DNA of 64,000 bases from Marinilabiliaceae bacterium (GCA_009777175.1 WRMI01000006.1:1-64000), one strand, 5' to 3'; counted from the stretch's first letter, positions 7,774 through 17,339 are shown. The notes: generated by a model not told the origin, from the sequence alone. A program made the numbers and translations.

Positions 7774-9366
7774 ATGAATTGGATCAATAATTTAAGAATC
7801 GGAAGTCGTTTTAGGCTGGTAATCAGCGTATTGACTTTAGTGGCGTTTTTAAGCGTTGCAATTTATGTAAACGTTAGAGTTCAAAGGCAACTAGACTTGA
7901 TAACAAAAGTCTGTATGTATGAGACCTTGCACGGCATATCAGATATGTTGCTTATGGCGGGTCGTGTTTGTGTAAAAGATAGTATCTCATTGGAAGAAGT
8001 AGTGGGACAAAATCTTTTAAGTTTCAAAGTATTTGCGCATGGTTATCCTTATGTAATTTCAGAAGATGGGATAATGCTTATTCATCCAACAATTCCGCAC
8101 GGAAAATCAGTTACCGACGAGGTTATTTATCAATACGCTCGTCAAAACAAATCTGAACAAATTTTGGATTATGAACATTTCTTTGAAGGAGCAAAAAAAA
8201 TCACTTATTTTCAGTATTTAAGTGAAATAAAATCTTTCGCTTTTTTGACCATCGAAATAAGCGACTTGCCAAAGGCAGCAGATATTATGATTTACATTTA
8301 CATCTTTATCGTTGTTGTAGTTCTAATTATGTTAGTCATTTTCAATGCTTTTATCAGGCGTTTAGTTGGCTCTTTTCGGAAAAGCATCGAATTTGCCAAA
8401 CAAGTTGCAGATGGCGATTTAACTACCGAATTAGATATTTTCCAAAAGGATGAGGTAGGAGAGTTATCACAATCGCTCAGAGATATGGTTGTTAAGTTAC
8501 GAGAAATTGTTGAAAGAATTCTTTTAGGTGCCGATAGTATTGCCACGTCGGGTAGTGAAATAAGTTCTGCATCAAATGTAGTTTCGCAAGGCGCAAGCGA
8601 GCAGGCATCAATAGCGGAACAAGTTTCTAGTTCTATGGAAGAGATGGCAGCAAATATCGAACAAAACAACGAGAACGCATCATTGGCAGGAAAATCCTCT
8701 AATGAAATAGCCGTTGCAATCAGACAAATCGGCGATGGTGCCGATGCGGGATATGTTTCAGCGAAAGCAATTGTAGATAAAATAAACATTATTAACGAAA
8801 TTGCTGCGCAGACAAATATTTTAGCATTAAATGCTGCCGTTGAAGCAGCACGCGCAGGAGATATGGGAAGAGGTTTTTCAGTTGTAGCAAGCGAAGTTAG
8901 AAAACTTGCAGAACGAAGCAAAAGTGCAGCAGATGAAATAGTTAAAATGTCAACCATTAATCTGAACTCAGCAGCAGCAGCAAAAGAACATGTAGAAAAA
9001 TTTATCCCCGAAATTGAAAAAACAACTAAACTTGTTCAAGAAATTTCTACAAGTAGTTCTGAACAAAATGTTGGCGCATCTCAAATAAACAACGCAATAC
9101 AGCAACTTAATCAGGTTATTCAACAAAATGCTGCCTCAAGCGAACAATTAGCAAGTAATGCTGTTAGTTTAAGCGGTCAAGCAGACAACCTTAGAGAAAC
9201 TATCCAATATTTCAACATTGGTGAAACATATCAAAAGAAAAGTAGCACTAAAACTAAACCTAAAACTTTATTTAGAGACCAAAAAGCAGAAGCCAAAAAG
9301 AACGCTAAAAGTTTAAAATTTGATACTTATGATAAAAGCAAAGATTTAGAGTATGAAAAATTCTGA
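7774..9366 (+). CDS. Methyl-accepting chemotaxis protein
   Basis: 530 residues. First membrane segment at about residues 15-32, a sensory (Cache-like) domain to about 168, second membrane segment about 170-192, HAMP about 193-245, then the long cytoplasmic signalling hairpin. Its tip, near residues 338-375, carries the conserved '[17 protein letters not shown]' and '[14 protein letters not shown]'. Receptors of this kind bind ligands outside the cell and control CheA kinase through CheW. No other che gene is in the window. The C-terminal tail is Lys-rich with no clear CheR-binding pentapeptide. It stands alone after a repeat-rich spacer. Confidence 0.95.
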   Translation: MNWINNLRIGSRFRLVISVLTLVAFLSVAIYVNVRVQRQLDLITKVCMYETLHGISDMLLMAGRVCVKDSISLEEVVGQNLLSFKVFAHGYPYVISEDGIMLIHPTIPHGKSVTDEVIYQYARQNKSEQILDYEHFFEGAKKITYFQYLSEIKSFAFLTIEISDLPKAADIMIYIYIFIVVVVLIMLVIFNAFIRRLVGSFRKSIEFAKQVADGDLTTELDIFQKDEVGELSQSLRDMVVKLREIVERILLGADSIATSGSEISSASNVVSQGASEQASIAEQVSSSMEEMAANIEQNNENASLAGKSSNEIAVAIRQIGDGADAGYVSAKAIVDKINIINEIAAQTNILALNAAVEAARAGDMGRGFSVVASEVRKLAERSKSAADEIVKMSTINLNSAAAAKEHVEKFIPEIEKTTKLVQEISTSSSEQNVGASQINNAIQQLNQVIQQNAASSEQLASNAVSLSGQADNLRETIQYFNIGETYQKKSSTKTKPKTLFRDQKAEAKKNAKSLKFDTYDKSKDLEYEKF

Positions 9367-9441
9367 ACAGGTAATTGACTGGTGAATTCTATTTAGTTGG
9401 TGTCATCTTGTGCGCTTTTATGATTTCCTAACTGTCGTTAT

Positions 9442-10434
9442 TTAATGAAAACCATTCTGCACGGTAGGAAATCCGTTTGTAAATTTTATACCAACAGTAC
9501 CATTTTCGTCAATCTGATAAATAAATGCCCCTTCAACATTTTCTGTTTTTTCTATCAGTTCTATTGATTTTTCTAATCCTAATACCATACATGCTGTTGC
9601 GAAAGCATCTGCCGTCATACAATTATTAGCAATTATAGAGGCGCTTAAAAGAGATGATTGAACGGGATAACCTGTTCGAGGGTCGATGATATGTCCTTGT
9701 TTTTGTCCGTCAATAGTATTAAAATTTCGGTAATTTCCGCTGGTAGCCAATGCTTTGTTATCTAATGGAACAATTATTTCAAATTCTCCCTGATTTATTG
9801 GATTTTCAACGGCAATTTGCCAAATTTTTCGTTTCTGATTAACGCCTTTAGCAAATACTTCACCTCCTATCTCAATCATAAAATTATTGATTCCCCTACT
9901 TTTAAATAAAAAAGCAACAACATCAACTCCGTAACCTTTTGCAATGGCGCTTGCATTAAGAATAATACCTTCTTTTTGTCGGTAAATGGTGTCATTTTCA
10001 ATAAAAATATTTTCCATACCAACAAATTGCAATAGAGAGTCTATAATTTGGTCATTAATAACTTCATGTTTCTCGAAACCAAAACCCCAAAGATTAACCA
10101 AAGGGGCAATTGTAATATCAAAAGCACCGTCAGATAATTTGTAAACTTCGTTTGCTTTGTTAAAAACATCGATAAAAAAGGAATCGGCTAAAACATTATC
10201 CGCACCGCTATTAAACCTGCCAATAATTGAATTTGTGTCAAAAGGTGATAAAGATTGATTTACAGACATTAACAACTCTTTTATTTCGTTATGTAAATCG
10301 CCTTCTTTGTTTTCATATTTAATATGATAGGTCGTTCCAAATATAAAACCTTCGTTGAAAATGTATTCTGCGTTGTTATTACCACATCCATTTAAGAATA
10401 GCGTTAATATCAATATAAATAAGGAATTTCTCAT
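9442..10434 (-). CDS. apbE: FAD:protein FMN transferase (ApbE family), lipoprotein
   Basis: 330 residues with a lipoprotein signal ('ILTLFLNGCGNN'). Family motifs are in order: 'GTTYHIKY', 'SPFDTNSIIGRFN', 'SDGAFDITIAPLVNLWGFG', 'NASAIAKGYGVD', 'IEIGGEVFAKG', 'HIIDPRTGYP' and 'TADAFATACMVLG', the last holding the Asp that helps bind magnesium. The enzyme attaches FMN from FAD to Thr/Ser of exported flavoproteins such as NqrB/NqrC or RnfG. It lies 21 bases after the ABC ATPase gene on the same strand, so the two may be co-transcribed. Confidence 0.95.
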   Translation of the reverse strand: MRNSLFILILTLFLNGCGNNNAEYIFNEGFIFGTTYHIKYENKEGDLHNEIKELLMSVNQSLSPFDTNSIIGRFNSGADNVLADSFFIDVFNKANEVYKLSDGAFDITIAPLVNLWGFGFEKHEVINDQIIDSLLQFVGMENIFIENDTIYRQKEGIILNASAIAKGYGVDVVAFLFKSRGINNFMIEIGGEVFAKGVNQKRKIWQIAVENPINQGEFEIIVPLDNKALATSGNYRNFNTIDGQKQGHIIDPRTGYPVQSSLLSASIIANNCMTADAFATACMVLGLEKSIELIEKTENVEGAFIYQIDENGTVGIKFTNGFPTVQNGFH

Positions 10435-10455
10435 AAAAAGTATTTGATTTTATAT

Positions 10456-11130
10456 TTAATTATCTAATTTCAGAACACCATCGCTTAATAAATAAATAGT
10501 GCTTGCATATTTTGCCGTTTCGTCGGAATGAGTAACCATTACAATTGCGGTTTTCAATTCTTTATTTATTTTATTTAATAAAAGCATTATTTTATGGGCA
10601 TTATCTGCATCAAGTTGTCCTGTTGGTTCATCGGCAAGAATTAACATCGGTTTCATTATCAATGCCCTACAGAGTGCAACACGACTTGTTTCGCCGCCAG
10701 AAAGTGTTTCGGGATATTGTTCCGCAACAGAAGTGATGCCTATAAGTTCCATTAACTTTTTTGCATAATCAATTTGTGCTACTTCTGATTTATTTTGACA
10801 AACAATTGTAGGCAACAAAATATTTTCTATTGCTGTAAGTTGAGGTAACAAGCGATTATCTTGGAAAACAAAACCTACATTTCGATGCCGAAATTGAGAA
10901 TAATCAGTGTTAGGAGCGTTAATTTGCTTATTTTCAAATAGATATTTTCCATCCTCAGGCTGAATTAAAGTTCCCAAAATGGAAAGAAGTGTAGTTTTTC
11001 CTGACCCAGATGCACCTTTTATGGCAATAAAATCACCTTTTTCGATTGTTAAATCTATTCCACAAAGAACGTGGTTGTACGAGTTTTTTCCATCAGGAAA
11101 CTTTTTTTCAATTTTTATTAATTTTACCAT
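10456..11130 (-). CDS. ABC transporter ATP-binding protein (LolD/MacB type)
   Basis: 224 residues with all ATPase motifs: Walker A 'GASGSGKTTLL', Q-loop 'VFQDNRLLPQLT', signature 'LSGGETSRVALCRAL', Walker B 'LILADEPTGQLD' and switch His in 'MVTHSD'. Size and sequence fit the FtsE/LolD/MacB group, which works with FtsX-type permeases in lipoprotein release or peptide export. No permease gene is beside it; the next gene downstream is apbE. The upstream side is the 52-bp tandem array, which may have separated it from its partner. Confidence 0.92.
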   Translation of the reverse strand: MVKLIKIEKKFPDGKNSYNHVLCGIDLTIEKGDFIAIKGASGSGKTTLLSILGTLIQPEDGKYLFENKQINAPNTDYSQFRHRNVGFVFQDNRLLPQLTAIENILLPTIVCQNKSEVAQIDYAKKLMELIGITSVAEQYPETLSGGETSRVALCRALIMKPMLILADEPTGQLDADNAHKIMLLLNKINKELKTAIVMVTHSDETAKYASTIYLLSDGVLKLDN

Positions 11131-11150
11131 TTTTTAGTTATCAGTTATAA

Positions 11151-11492
11151 GTGAATGAGTATAGGGGCGTACCCTTGCGGTCGCCCACCTTGTAATAAAA
11201 AAGTGAATGAGTGTAGGGGCGTACCCTTGCGGTCGCCTGCCTTGTAATAAAAAAGTGAATGAGTGTAGGGGCGTACCCTTGCGGTCGCCCACCTTGTAAT
11301 AAAAAAGTGAATGAGTGTAGGGGCGTACCCTTGCGGTCGCCCACCTTGTAATAAAAAAGTGAATGAGTGTAGGGGCGCACCCTTGCGGTCGCCAGCCTTG
11401 TAATAAAAAAGTGAATGAGTGTAGGGGCGTACCCTTGCGGTCGCCCACCTTGTAATAAAAAAGTGAATGAGTATATGTAATTCGTAATTCAT
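11151..11492. repeat. 52-bp tandem repeat array, six full copies plus a partial one
   Basis: Copies begin with GTGAATGAGT at 11151, 11203, 11255, 11307, 11359 and 11411, with a partial copy at 11463. Each contains TAGGGGCGTACCCTTGCGGT. Because 52 is not a multiple of three, the array is open in all frames on the minus strand and yields false proteins. Related single copies lie at about 52200-52262 (opposite orientation) and 30263-30285. Confidence 0.95.
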
Positions 11493-11609
11493 TTTTGTTT
11501 TTAATATAAACCTTATTTTTTCGAAAAAACATTAGTAGAAAATCAGTTTTTAGTTTGTTATCTACACTCTAATATCTACACTCTAATATCTCACCTCTAT
11601 TATCTCATT

Positions 11610-11924
11610 TTAATTATTTTTATTATCTTTAAAAAAAGAATAAATTTTTTTATAAAGCCAACAATAAATTAAAGATTGTCCAACACAAGAGAATAAGAAT
11701 AAAATCATTTGAGTTATTTCATCATTAATTGGTAACGAAAAATGAGGATCGTTGAAAGAACGACAATAATGTTCAAATGCCATCCACAAAGGGGCAAAAG
11801 GGAATAGAATAATCACACATAAAGCACGCGCTAATTCAAAATAATCTGATAACATTAATAATCCCCAAAACAGTGCAATCGTTATAACTAAAACAATTAA
11901 AAATTTTTTGTTTTTTCTTATCAT
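11610..11924 (-). CDS. Small membrane protein, unknown
   Basis: About 104 residues from the ATG at 11924 ('MIRKNKKFLIVLVITIALF'); an upstream ATG at 11957 would add eleven residues. Three hydrophobic segments are visible: residues 8-25, about 33-50, and a third near the end ('MILFLFSCVGQSLIYCWLY'). No family recognised. It stands alone between the tandem array and the orphan antitoxin. Confidence 0.45.
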   Translation of the reverse strand: MIRKNKKFLIVLVITIALFWGLLMLSDYFELARALCVIILFPFAPLWMAFEHYCRSFNDPHFSLPINDEITQMILFLFSCVGQSLIYCWLYKKIYSFFKDNKNN

Positions 11925-12141
11925 ATTTTTGTTAATTAAATTAAATAAAAAATGCAATAATATTAAAATATCATTTTACTTAGCAAAACAGCCAAACCGC
12001 TTGTTAGATGATGTGTTTTCTGCCTTTCAGCACTTTTGTATTTATCTTTTTTATTCTTTATCTCTTTTGCGTTCATGTCATAAATATTGTGCAATTAGGT
12101 GATTGTTGCTAATATAGCGAACAAGATATATCAACTCTTCG

Positions 12142-12402
12142 TTATGTTCGTAGATATTGAAAAATATTTTCTATTCTGGGAATGAGTCTTTCTACAATTT
12201 GCTCGCCTGTAACAGATCTTGCAAGGTCTTCATCGGGCGGAAGTATATACCCTTTTTCTAAAATAGTATTAGATTGCAGGATAGGAGTGAGAACAAAACT
12301 TCCCTGTTCCCTTGATTTCAAAACTAGTTCGGTCCCATCGTTTACCATTTCGAGGTACTTACTCTGTCTTGCCCTAAATTCTCTAGTACTGACTACTAAC
12401 AT
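12142..12402 (-). CDS. Phd/YefM family antitoxin (no toxin beside it)
   Basis: 86 residues. The N-terminal part 'STREFRARQSKYLEMVNDG' followed by 'LVLKSREQGSFVLTPI' is the usual Phd/YefM DNA-binding fold; the C-terminal tail 'LPPDEDLARSVTGEQIVERLIPRIE' would bind a toxin. No RelE/Doc-type toxin is next to it on either side. It is therefore an orphan or acts on a toxin elsewhere. Confidence 0.8.
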   Translation of the reverse strand: MLVVSTREFRARQSKYLEMVNDGTELVLKSREQGSFVLTPILQSNTILEKGYILPPDEDLARSVTGEQIVERLIPRIENIFQYLRT

Positions 12403-12539
12403 ATCTGCTTATTTTTATTGGTTGCTAACTTGGACGCAAAAGTAACACTTTTATTATATCTGTACTTATTTTTTTTCAAATTGCTTTTCTCTAGTTGTTT
12501 TGCATCTTCACTTCCGCCACATTTTACCTAACTCAGTTT

Positions 12540-12914
12540 TCAGAGATTTAACAGTTCAGATTTTTTTAAAAATTGAATAAAATCTGTAATAGTATTTGAT
12601 AATTGAGAAATCTTACTGAAGGCAGTGTTCATGTCTTCGTCTGTAATATATTCATTATCTAATGCTCTGTATAATTGGCTTTTAATTTTCCCGCAGGAAC
12701 CAATTGAAATATTTAAAAAATTAATAAATTCTTTATTAGAATTTCGTTCAAACCCTTCTGTAATGTTATCCATAACCAGACCAGACGTATTTCTTAAAAG
12801 ATGTCTAAGATTAACATCTTCGTTAAACAAGTCAGAATCAGTAGTTTTGTAAATCAATTTACAAAGGTCTCTACTTTTTTGCCATATTTCTAAATCTTCA
12901 AATCTTTTAGCCAT
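12540..12914 (-). CDS. Four-helix-bundle protein (S23/IVP family)
   Basis: 124 residues starting 'MAKRFEDLEIWQKSRDLCK', the hallmark of the four-helix-bundle family first seen inside 23S rRNA intervening sequences, with the conserved 'NITEGFERNSNKEFINFLNI'. Function is unknown; the stand-alone forms are common in Bacteroidota. It lies 19 bases after the beta-propeller gene on the same strand. Confidence 0.92.
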   Translation of the reverse strand: MAKRFEDLEIWQKSRDLCKLIYKTTDSDLFNEDVNLRHLLRNTSGLVMDNITEGFERNSNKEFINFLNISIGSCGKIKSQLYRALDNEYITDEDMNTAFSKISQLSNTITDFIQFLKKSELLNL

Positions 12915-12933
12915 ATTCTAAAATAAAATCGTA

Positions 12934-14061
12934 TCAATTTTTTCCAAAACAAAAAACGGTTCCTTTTGTAGAAATCACAAAAAAACGGTTTTTAATCACT
13001 GCGGGCGAGCCAATAATTTGTTCACCCGTATCATATTCCCAAATAAGTTTACCCGAATCTCTATCAATTATTGAAATTATCCCCGTTTTAGTACAAACAA
13101 TAATTTTGTCAAAACAAACAACAGGGGAACTTTCACCAACATTTCCTTTAAGTAAAAACTTCCATTTTATTGTTCCATCACCTCTATTAACGGAATAAAG
13201 ATTCCTATCGTCTAAAATGAAATAAATATTTTTTTCAGTAACGGCAGGAACTGATACAAAAGTGCTATTATCATTGTTTGCGGTCATTATTTTTTTATGT
13301 CCAACAATTTTTCCTTTTTCAAATTTTATTTCGTAAATATTTCCTGAGTGGTCTCCAATGTAGCACGTATTAGCAAAAATAGCGGGCGATGCGGGTATAT
13401 AACTGTCCAACAGAAGCGAGTCAGTTTGAATTCCTGTTTTGCAATTAATAATCCGAAGCCACGCATCACACCCCCCAAAAAGTGCGTAATTATTCTGAAT
13501 CGCAACTGCGCCATTGAGATAATATCCTGATTCAAAACGATTTATTTTGTTACCATTTCGGGCATCAATACAATAAAGATAATTGTCGTAACTTCCGATA
13601 ACAACTCCTTTTTTGCCATCAAAATCGGCAATATTAGGAGTTGCAGAAATTTGCCCATAAGTTTCATAATTCCAAATAATTTTTCTTTTTGAAAGAGAAA
13701 TCGCAGTTACGAAACCATCGATTCTGCCAATATAAAGCGTTGAATCATAAATTAGAGGGGTTGCCTCGACGGCTGTTTTTAGGTCATATTGAAAAATTAG
13801 TTTACCATTGTTGTCAACTCCACGTATCATCCCTCTTTTGTCTGTCCAAAAAACTGTACCATCGTAAACAATCGGCGAAGATGAGGTTCGTGCTTCACTT
13901 TTGAATGTCCATAACAAAACGGGCTTATCAGGCAACCTGTTATTAGAATAACCGCTTAATGCAACGTTTCCTCTGAAAAAATTCCAATCACCACTACTGG
14001 TTCCCGATGTTTCGCCGGCTTCGCAACTTATTGCAAAACAAAATATTAATATCATTATCAT
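12934..14061 (-). CDS. PQQ-like beta-propeller lipoprotein
   Basis: 375 residues. A lipoprotein signal is short ('MIMILIFCFAISC'). The mature part consists of repeated blades of about 40 residues such as 'SSPIVYDGTVFWTDKRG', 'ATPLIYDSTLYIGR' and 'IGSPAVIKNRFFVIS', as in BamB and other PQQ-like propellers. No enzyme residues are evident. The start overlaps the glycosyltransferase stop by four bases (ATGA), so both are translated from one message. A role at the periplasmic face of an envelope complex is inference. Confidence 0.88.
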   Translation of the reverse strand: MIMILIFCFAISCEAGETSGTSSGDWNFFRGNVALSGYSNNRLPDKPVLLWTFKSEARTSSSPIVYDGTVFWTDKRGMIRGVDNNGKLIFQYDLKTAVEATPLIYDSTLYIGRIDGFVTAISLSKRKIIWNYETYGQISATPNIADFDGKKGVVIGSYDNYLYCIDARNGNKINRFESGYYLNGAVAIQNNYALFGGCDAWLRIINCKTGIQTDSLLLDSYIPASPAIFANTCYIGDHSGNIYEIKFEKGKIVGHKKIMTANNDNSTFVSVPAVTEKNIYFILDDRNLYSVNRGDGTIKWKFLLKGNVGESSPVVCFDKIIVCTKTGIISIIDRDSGKLIWEYDTGEQIIGSPAVIKNRFFVISTKGTVFCFGKN

Positions 14062-15293
14062 ATACTTTCTTTTTTCATTATTGTAGTTAATTTTTCTAAA
14101 AACATATCTACTCTCGATTCAAAATTATGCTTTCTTAAAGTTCGCAACTGTCCATTTTGTGCTATTTCACGACATTTATTTGGGTTATTTAACAACCATT
14201 TTATTTTTTCAATGCACTCATTGACAGATGAATAAGTTACTATTTCATTATCAATATCAAAATAATTGTTTAAATCTTTTTTCATATCAGTAAGCAGGCA
14301 CGTTGCAACGCCTGTTGTTTCAAAAATGCGCATATTTGCCGTATAATCAGCGGCACAATCACCATGTATATTAAAACCAATTTTTGCTTTCGATAGTGCT
14401 TTAAACATTTCTAAACCGAAAATTGGCGGTTTGGCAACTGAATATAATTTTTTTGATATTTTCATTCTCTTTGGAATGGATTGATGCGCACGACCCTTTC
14501 GTATCAAAGGAATTGAATCTGTTACCGATTTTAATCCTACACTATCTAAAAATTGCGCAGTAAAATATGATGTCCTTTTTTTCAGTAGACTTAAATAACT
14601 ATTATCAGGCAAGTTACCATAAAAATCAAAAGGAATATTTTCATTGACTAAATTTTCAAGAATTTGAAGTCTCAAACTATGAAAACCTTCGCCGGGTATA
14701 ATTGAACCCGTAAAAAAGAACTCCGACAACGAATAATGATTTTCTATATTTATTTTATCAAGCAAACGCCCATCAAATGCGTGAGGAATCAAAATGCTCT
14801 TAAAGCCGTATTTACGTAATGCATCCACAAAAACAGGCGAACAAACAGTAAAATAATCAAATACTTTAAATTGTTCTAATTGCGAGTTAGCAAAAGGTGC
14901 GCATATATTGCCTATAATCAGTCGGATAGAAGGATTGTTTTTTCTTATTTCTCTAATAAAACCATCTCTAAAAGAGATACTATACTGAAAATAAACTACT
15001 TCGGGTTTAAAAAATTCAATTTGTTTAGCGACAATTTCATCCAACGATAATTTATCAGAAAAACCGTTCTCAATTGCCCACGCCCTTTGCATTGGAACGG
15101 CATTAGAAACTATTTCCATTGTTTCCATTCCTTTTTGTGCCATCAAACGACCATAGTTGTCCGACCACGAAAAATACTGTTCCATTAGATGTGCGTACTG
15201 TTTTGCATAGTTCCACTGCACAACCTCTGGGAAACGGGTGTAATAATTCTTCAAGAAATCACGATAATATGTCGAAATTTTTATGAATTTCAT
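14058..15293 (-). CDS. Glycosyltransferase, CgeB/GT4-like
   Basis: 411 residues. The N-terminal half is a Rossmann-like domain ('PEVVYFQYSISFRDGFIREI', 'DYFTVCSPVFVDALRKYG'). The C-terminal half has the pattern of the CgeB-like transferases: 'IGFNIHGDCAADYTANMRIFE', with 'TTGVATCLLTDMK' and a tail 'NNPNKCREIAQNGQ'. These enzymes transfer a sugar from a nucleotide-sugar to an acceptor; neither is identifiable here. First gene of a minus-strand group with the overlapping propeller lipoprotein. Confidence 0.85.
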   Translation of the reverse strand: MKFIKISTYYRDFLKNYYTRFPEVVQWNYAKQYAHLMEQYFSWSDNYGRLMAQKGMETMEIVSNAVPMQRAWAIENGFSDKLSLDEIVAKQIEFFKPEVVYFQYSISFRDGFIREIRKNNPSIRLIIGNICAPFANSQLEQFKVFDYFTVCSPVFVDALRKYGFKSILIPHAFDGRLLDKINIENHYSLSEFFFTGSIIPGEGFHSLRLQILENLVNENIPFDFYGNLPDNSYLSLLKKRTSYFTAQFLDSVGLKSVTDSIPLIRKGRAHQSIPKRMKISKKLYSVAKPPIFGLEMFKALSKAKIGFNIHGDCAADYTANMRIFETTGVATCLLTDMKKDLNNYFDIDNEIVTYSSVNECIEKIKWLLNNPNKCREIAQNGQLRTLRKHNFESRVDMFLEKLTTIMKKESI

Positions 15294-15791
15294 GGTGCAA
15301 AATTAGATAAATTTTTTCAATTATCTAACCAATTATTTTCTTAAAAAAATATTTCGATTGTTAATTTATTGGAAATAAGGAAAATAGTAATTTGATTTGG
15401 TGCAAAAATAATTTATAACCTTTGTGCGACTTTGTGGTAAAAAATCTAACCACAAAGAACACAAAGGTTTCGGTTATTGAATTTATTGAAATACACAAAG
15501 GAACACAAAGAAAAAGTAGTGAGATTTGAGTATCAAGTAATGAGTTCTTGAAAAACCTTATTTTCACCTTATTTTTTCTACAAAACAACCTTAATAGCAG
15601 AAATTCGTGGCAATCTTTTTCAAAAAAAACATTTTATTTTTTTTGGTTTTTAATTTTTTTTGCATCTTTGCACCTCGTTTGACAACAAAATTGCCAAATA
15701 TATAGCGTTAATATATTCAAAATGATAGATTTATACAAATAGCTGCGTATTATTTAATTATTTAATAAGAAAAGCAATAAACCATATAGGT
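15294..15791. other. Spacer without a convincing gene
   Basis: Contains dispersed repeat fragments ('tctaaccacaaagaacacaa' near 15449) and a promoter-like TTTTTTTGCATCTTTGCACC near 15655-15675 that may serve the HEPN gene. A 75-codon minus-strand frame here consists of repeat sequence and is not called. Confidence 0.5.
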
Positions 15792-16190
15792 ATGAAGACT
15801 CAAAATGAAAAAATAAGACATTGGATTAAAATTTCAGATGAAGATTTGAATGTTGCCGAAACATTATTGAATAACAAACACTATCTATATGCAGGTTTTA
15901 TTTGCCATTTAGCCATAGAAAAAATATTCAAAGCTTGTTACCAAAAATTGAAAAATCAAACCCCACCCTTCATACACGATTTATCCCGGTTAGCAAAATT
16001 GGCTGATTTTTATCATTTGTTGTCGAATGACCAAAAATTATTTGTCAATACCCTGACTCCACTTAATATTGAAGCAAGATACCCGGAATATAAGGAACAA
16101 GTTGCTAAAACTTTGAAAAAAGATATTTGTAGAGAGATTTTTGAAAAAACAAAAATATTACAAAAATGGACAAAAGAGACGATATTATAA
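15792..16190 (+). CDS. HEPN domain protein (toxin or RNase-like partner of nucleotidyltransferase)
   Basis: 132 residues, all helical. 'WIKISDEDLNVAETLLNNKHYLYAGFICHLAIEKIFKA' is the typical HEPN start (split here by the reader's 20-residue limit: 'WIKISDEDLNVAETLL' and 'YAGFICHLAIEKIFKA'), with 'ARYPEYKEQ' near the C-terminus. The catalytic RX4-6H motif of RNase HEPN proteins is not present. The gene overlaps the nucleotidyltransferase gene by 25 bases, forming a HEPN/MNT pair, a known toxin-antitoxin arrangement. Confidence 0.9.
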   Translation: MKTQNEKIRHWIKISDEDLNVAETLLNNKHYLYAGFICHLAIEKIFKACYQKLKNQTPPFIHDLSRLAKLADFYHLLSNDQKLFVNTLTPLNIEARYPEYKEQVAKTLKKDICREIFEKTKILQKWTKETIL

Positions 16191-16480
16191 ATATAGTTAA
16201 AATCTATATAGATTTGGTAAAACAAAGCAATTTTCCAATGCAAATTGAAGCGGCATATCTTTTCGGTTCTTACGCCAAAGGTATTCCAAAACAGGATAGT
16301 GATATCGATGTTGCACTAATTGTCAATAATTTTGAAGGTGATTTTTTTGAAATAATACCACCAATCTGGTTGTTAAGGGAAAAAATTGATTACAGAATAG
16401 AACCGCACGTTATTGCAAGAAATAACGACTTCGCAGGAATGATTGACGAAATTCAAAATACAGGGATATTTATTAATTGA
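16166..16480 (+). CDS. Minimal nucleotidyltransferase (MNT) domain protein
   Basis: 104 residues with the pol-beta-like signature 'YLFGSYAKGIPKQDSDIDVA', where the two Asp bind metal; a third acidic position is probably in 'EKIDYRIEP'. In HEPN/MNT modules this protein acts as antitoxin, in some cases by modifying the HEPN partner with nucleotides. Overlap with the HEPN gene ensures coupled synthesis. Confidence 0.93.
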   Translation: MDKRDDIINIVKIYIDLVKQSNFPMQIEAAYLFGSYAKGIPKQDSDIDVALIVNNFEGDFFEIIPPIWLLREKIDYRIEPHVIARNNDFAGMIDEIQNTGIFIN

Positions 16481-17150
16481 AAAACAAAAATGGTACAAGT
16501 TTCACGGTGAACGGGCTCCTTTGCGTTCTCAACTTTGCGACTTTGCGTTAAAATAATACATCCTTTTTTGGGAGATACCCCGAATTGCGCTGTTTAGGCA
16601 ACTGCGAGGACTGCCCCTACTAATCACTAACCACTAACCGCTAACCACTAACCACTAACCACCACTCTTTGCGTTCTCAACTTTGGGACTTTGCGTTAAA
16701 AATTCTTAATCAAAAAATAAAAAATTTTTCAATTTTTTTTAATAAAAATGAAACATTTTATAAAACCTTACGTTTAAGGTTTTGAAAATAAAGATAATTT
16801 TTTCGTAAATCATTGATTATAAGCGATAAATAGTTTTACATTATAAAAAAATTGATAATCTTCTGCAGATGAAAAGTTTTTCAAAAAATATTTCTGTGGC
16901 ACACAATCAAAATCGTTGTGCTTTCTATCCAGAACTTTTTGGGTCATTTTTTCTTTGTAACTCGCTGATAATCAGACCTTTACCCCCCCCCCTGTAACTC
17001 GCTGGTTTTCAGTTACTTACGGCGGTTTGATACTTCTATTTGGAGTTTACTTTTTCTATTTATGCTTTCGGCTTTTCGATTTGGGTCGGAGGGGTGTCCT
17101 TGCTGTGTATGTAACCAAAAAATAATAACAGAATTATATAAATATTTTTT
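16481..17150. other. Repeat-rich spacer before the LRR/kinase operon
   Basis: Holds two copies of the CTTTGCGTTCTCAACTTTG repeat (about 16521 and 16672), a CACTAAC tandem array (16621-16667), a run of ten C at 16983-16992, and two TGTAACTCGCTG repeats flanking that run (about 16956 and 16993). No gene seen. Confidence 0.6.
16621..16667. repeat. Short tandem array of CACTAACC units
   Basis: Repeats of CACTAAC/CGCTAAC. The same motif recurs reversed at 38751-38782 and forward at 41506-41529. Confidence 0.8.
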
Positions 17151-17339
17151 ATGGAAAAGAAAAGTAATTTAAAAAACGGCGAACCAACATCTTTGGAAGA
17201 GCAAAAAAAGCAGATAATAGAAAAATTCAAAGAAGATTTGTACGAAGTAATGAAACAGAATGATATAGAAGCGGAACGGAGGTTAAAAGAAAGAAATAGA
17301 ATAAATAATAATAATAAATTAATAAACAGTGTCTTATGA
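17151..17339 (+). CDS. Small charged leader-like protein of the LRR operon
   Basis: 62 residues, rich in Lys, Glu and Asn, probably one long helix ('LEEQKKQIIEKFKEDLYEVM'). No family recognised. The stop overlaps the start of the large LRR gene (ATGA at 17336-17339), which supports real translation and coupling. The beginning 'MEKKSNLKN' resembles the beginnings of the products at 20948 ('MEKNNKI') and 21904 ('MKKQSNLNK'). Confidence 0.55.
   Translation: MEKKSNLKNGEPTSLEEQKKQIIEKFKEDLYEVMKQNDIEAERRLKERNRINNNNKLINSVL

Noticed and set aside
8298..8957. Minus-strand 219-codon frame opposite the chemoreceptor
   Set aside because: Antisense of a conserved MCP signalling region; no start signal or family.
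11151..11492. CRISPR array
   Set aside because: Repeats are directly adjacent with a 52-bp period and no variable spacers; no cas genes nearby.
11134..11532. Three overlapping minus-strand open frames of 79-132 codons
   Set aside because: They are translations of the 52-bp tandem array in three frames and have no independent coding signal.
15361..15588. Minus-strand 75-codon frame
   Set aside because: Made of dispersed repeat sequence ('cacaaagaacacaaag'); no start signal or family.
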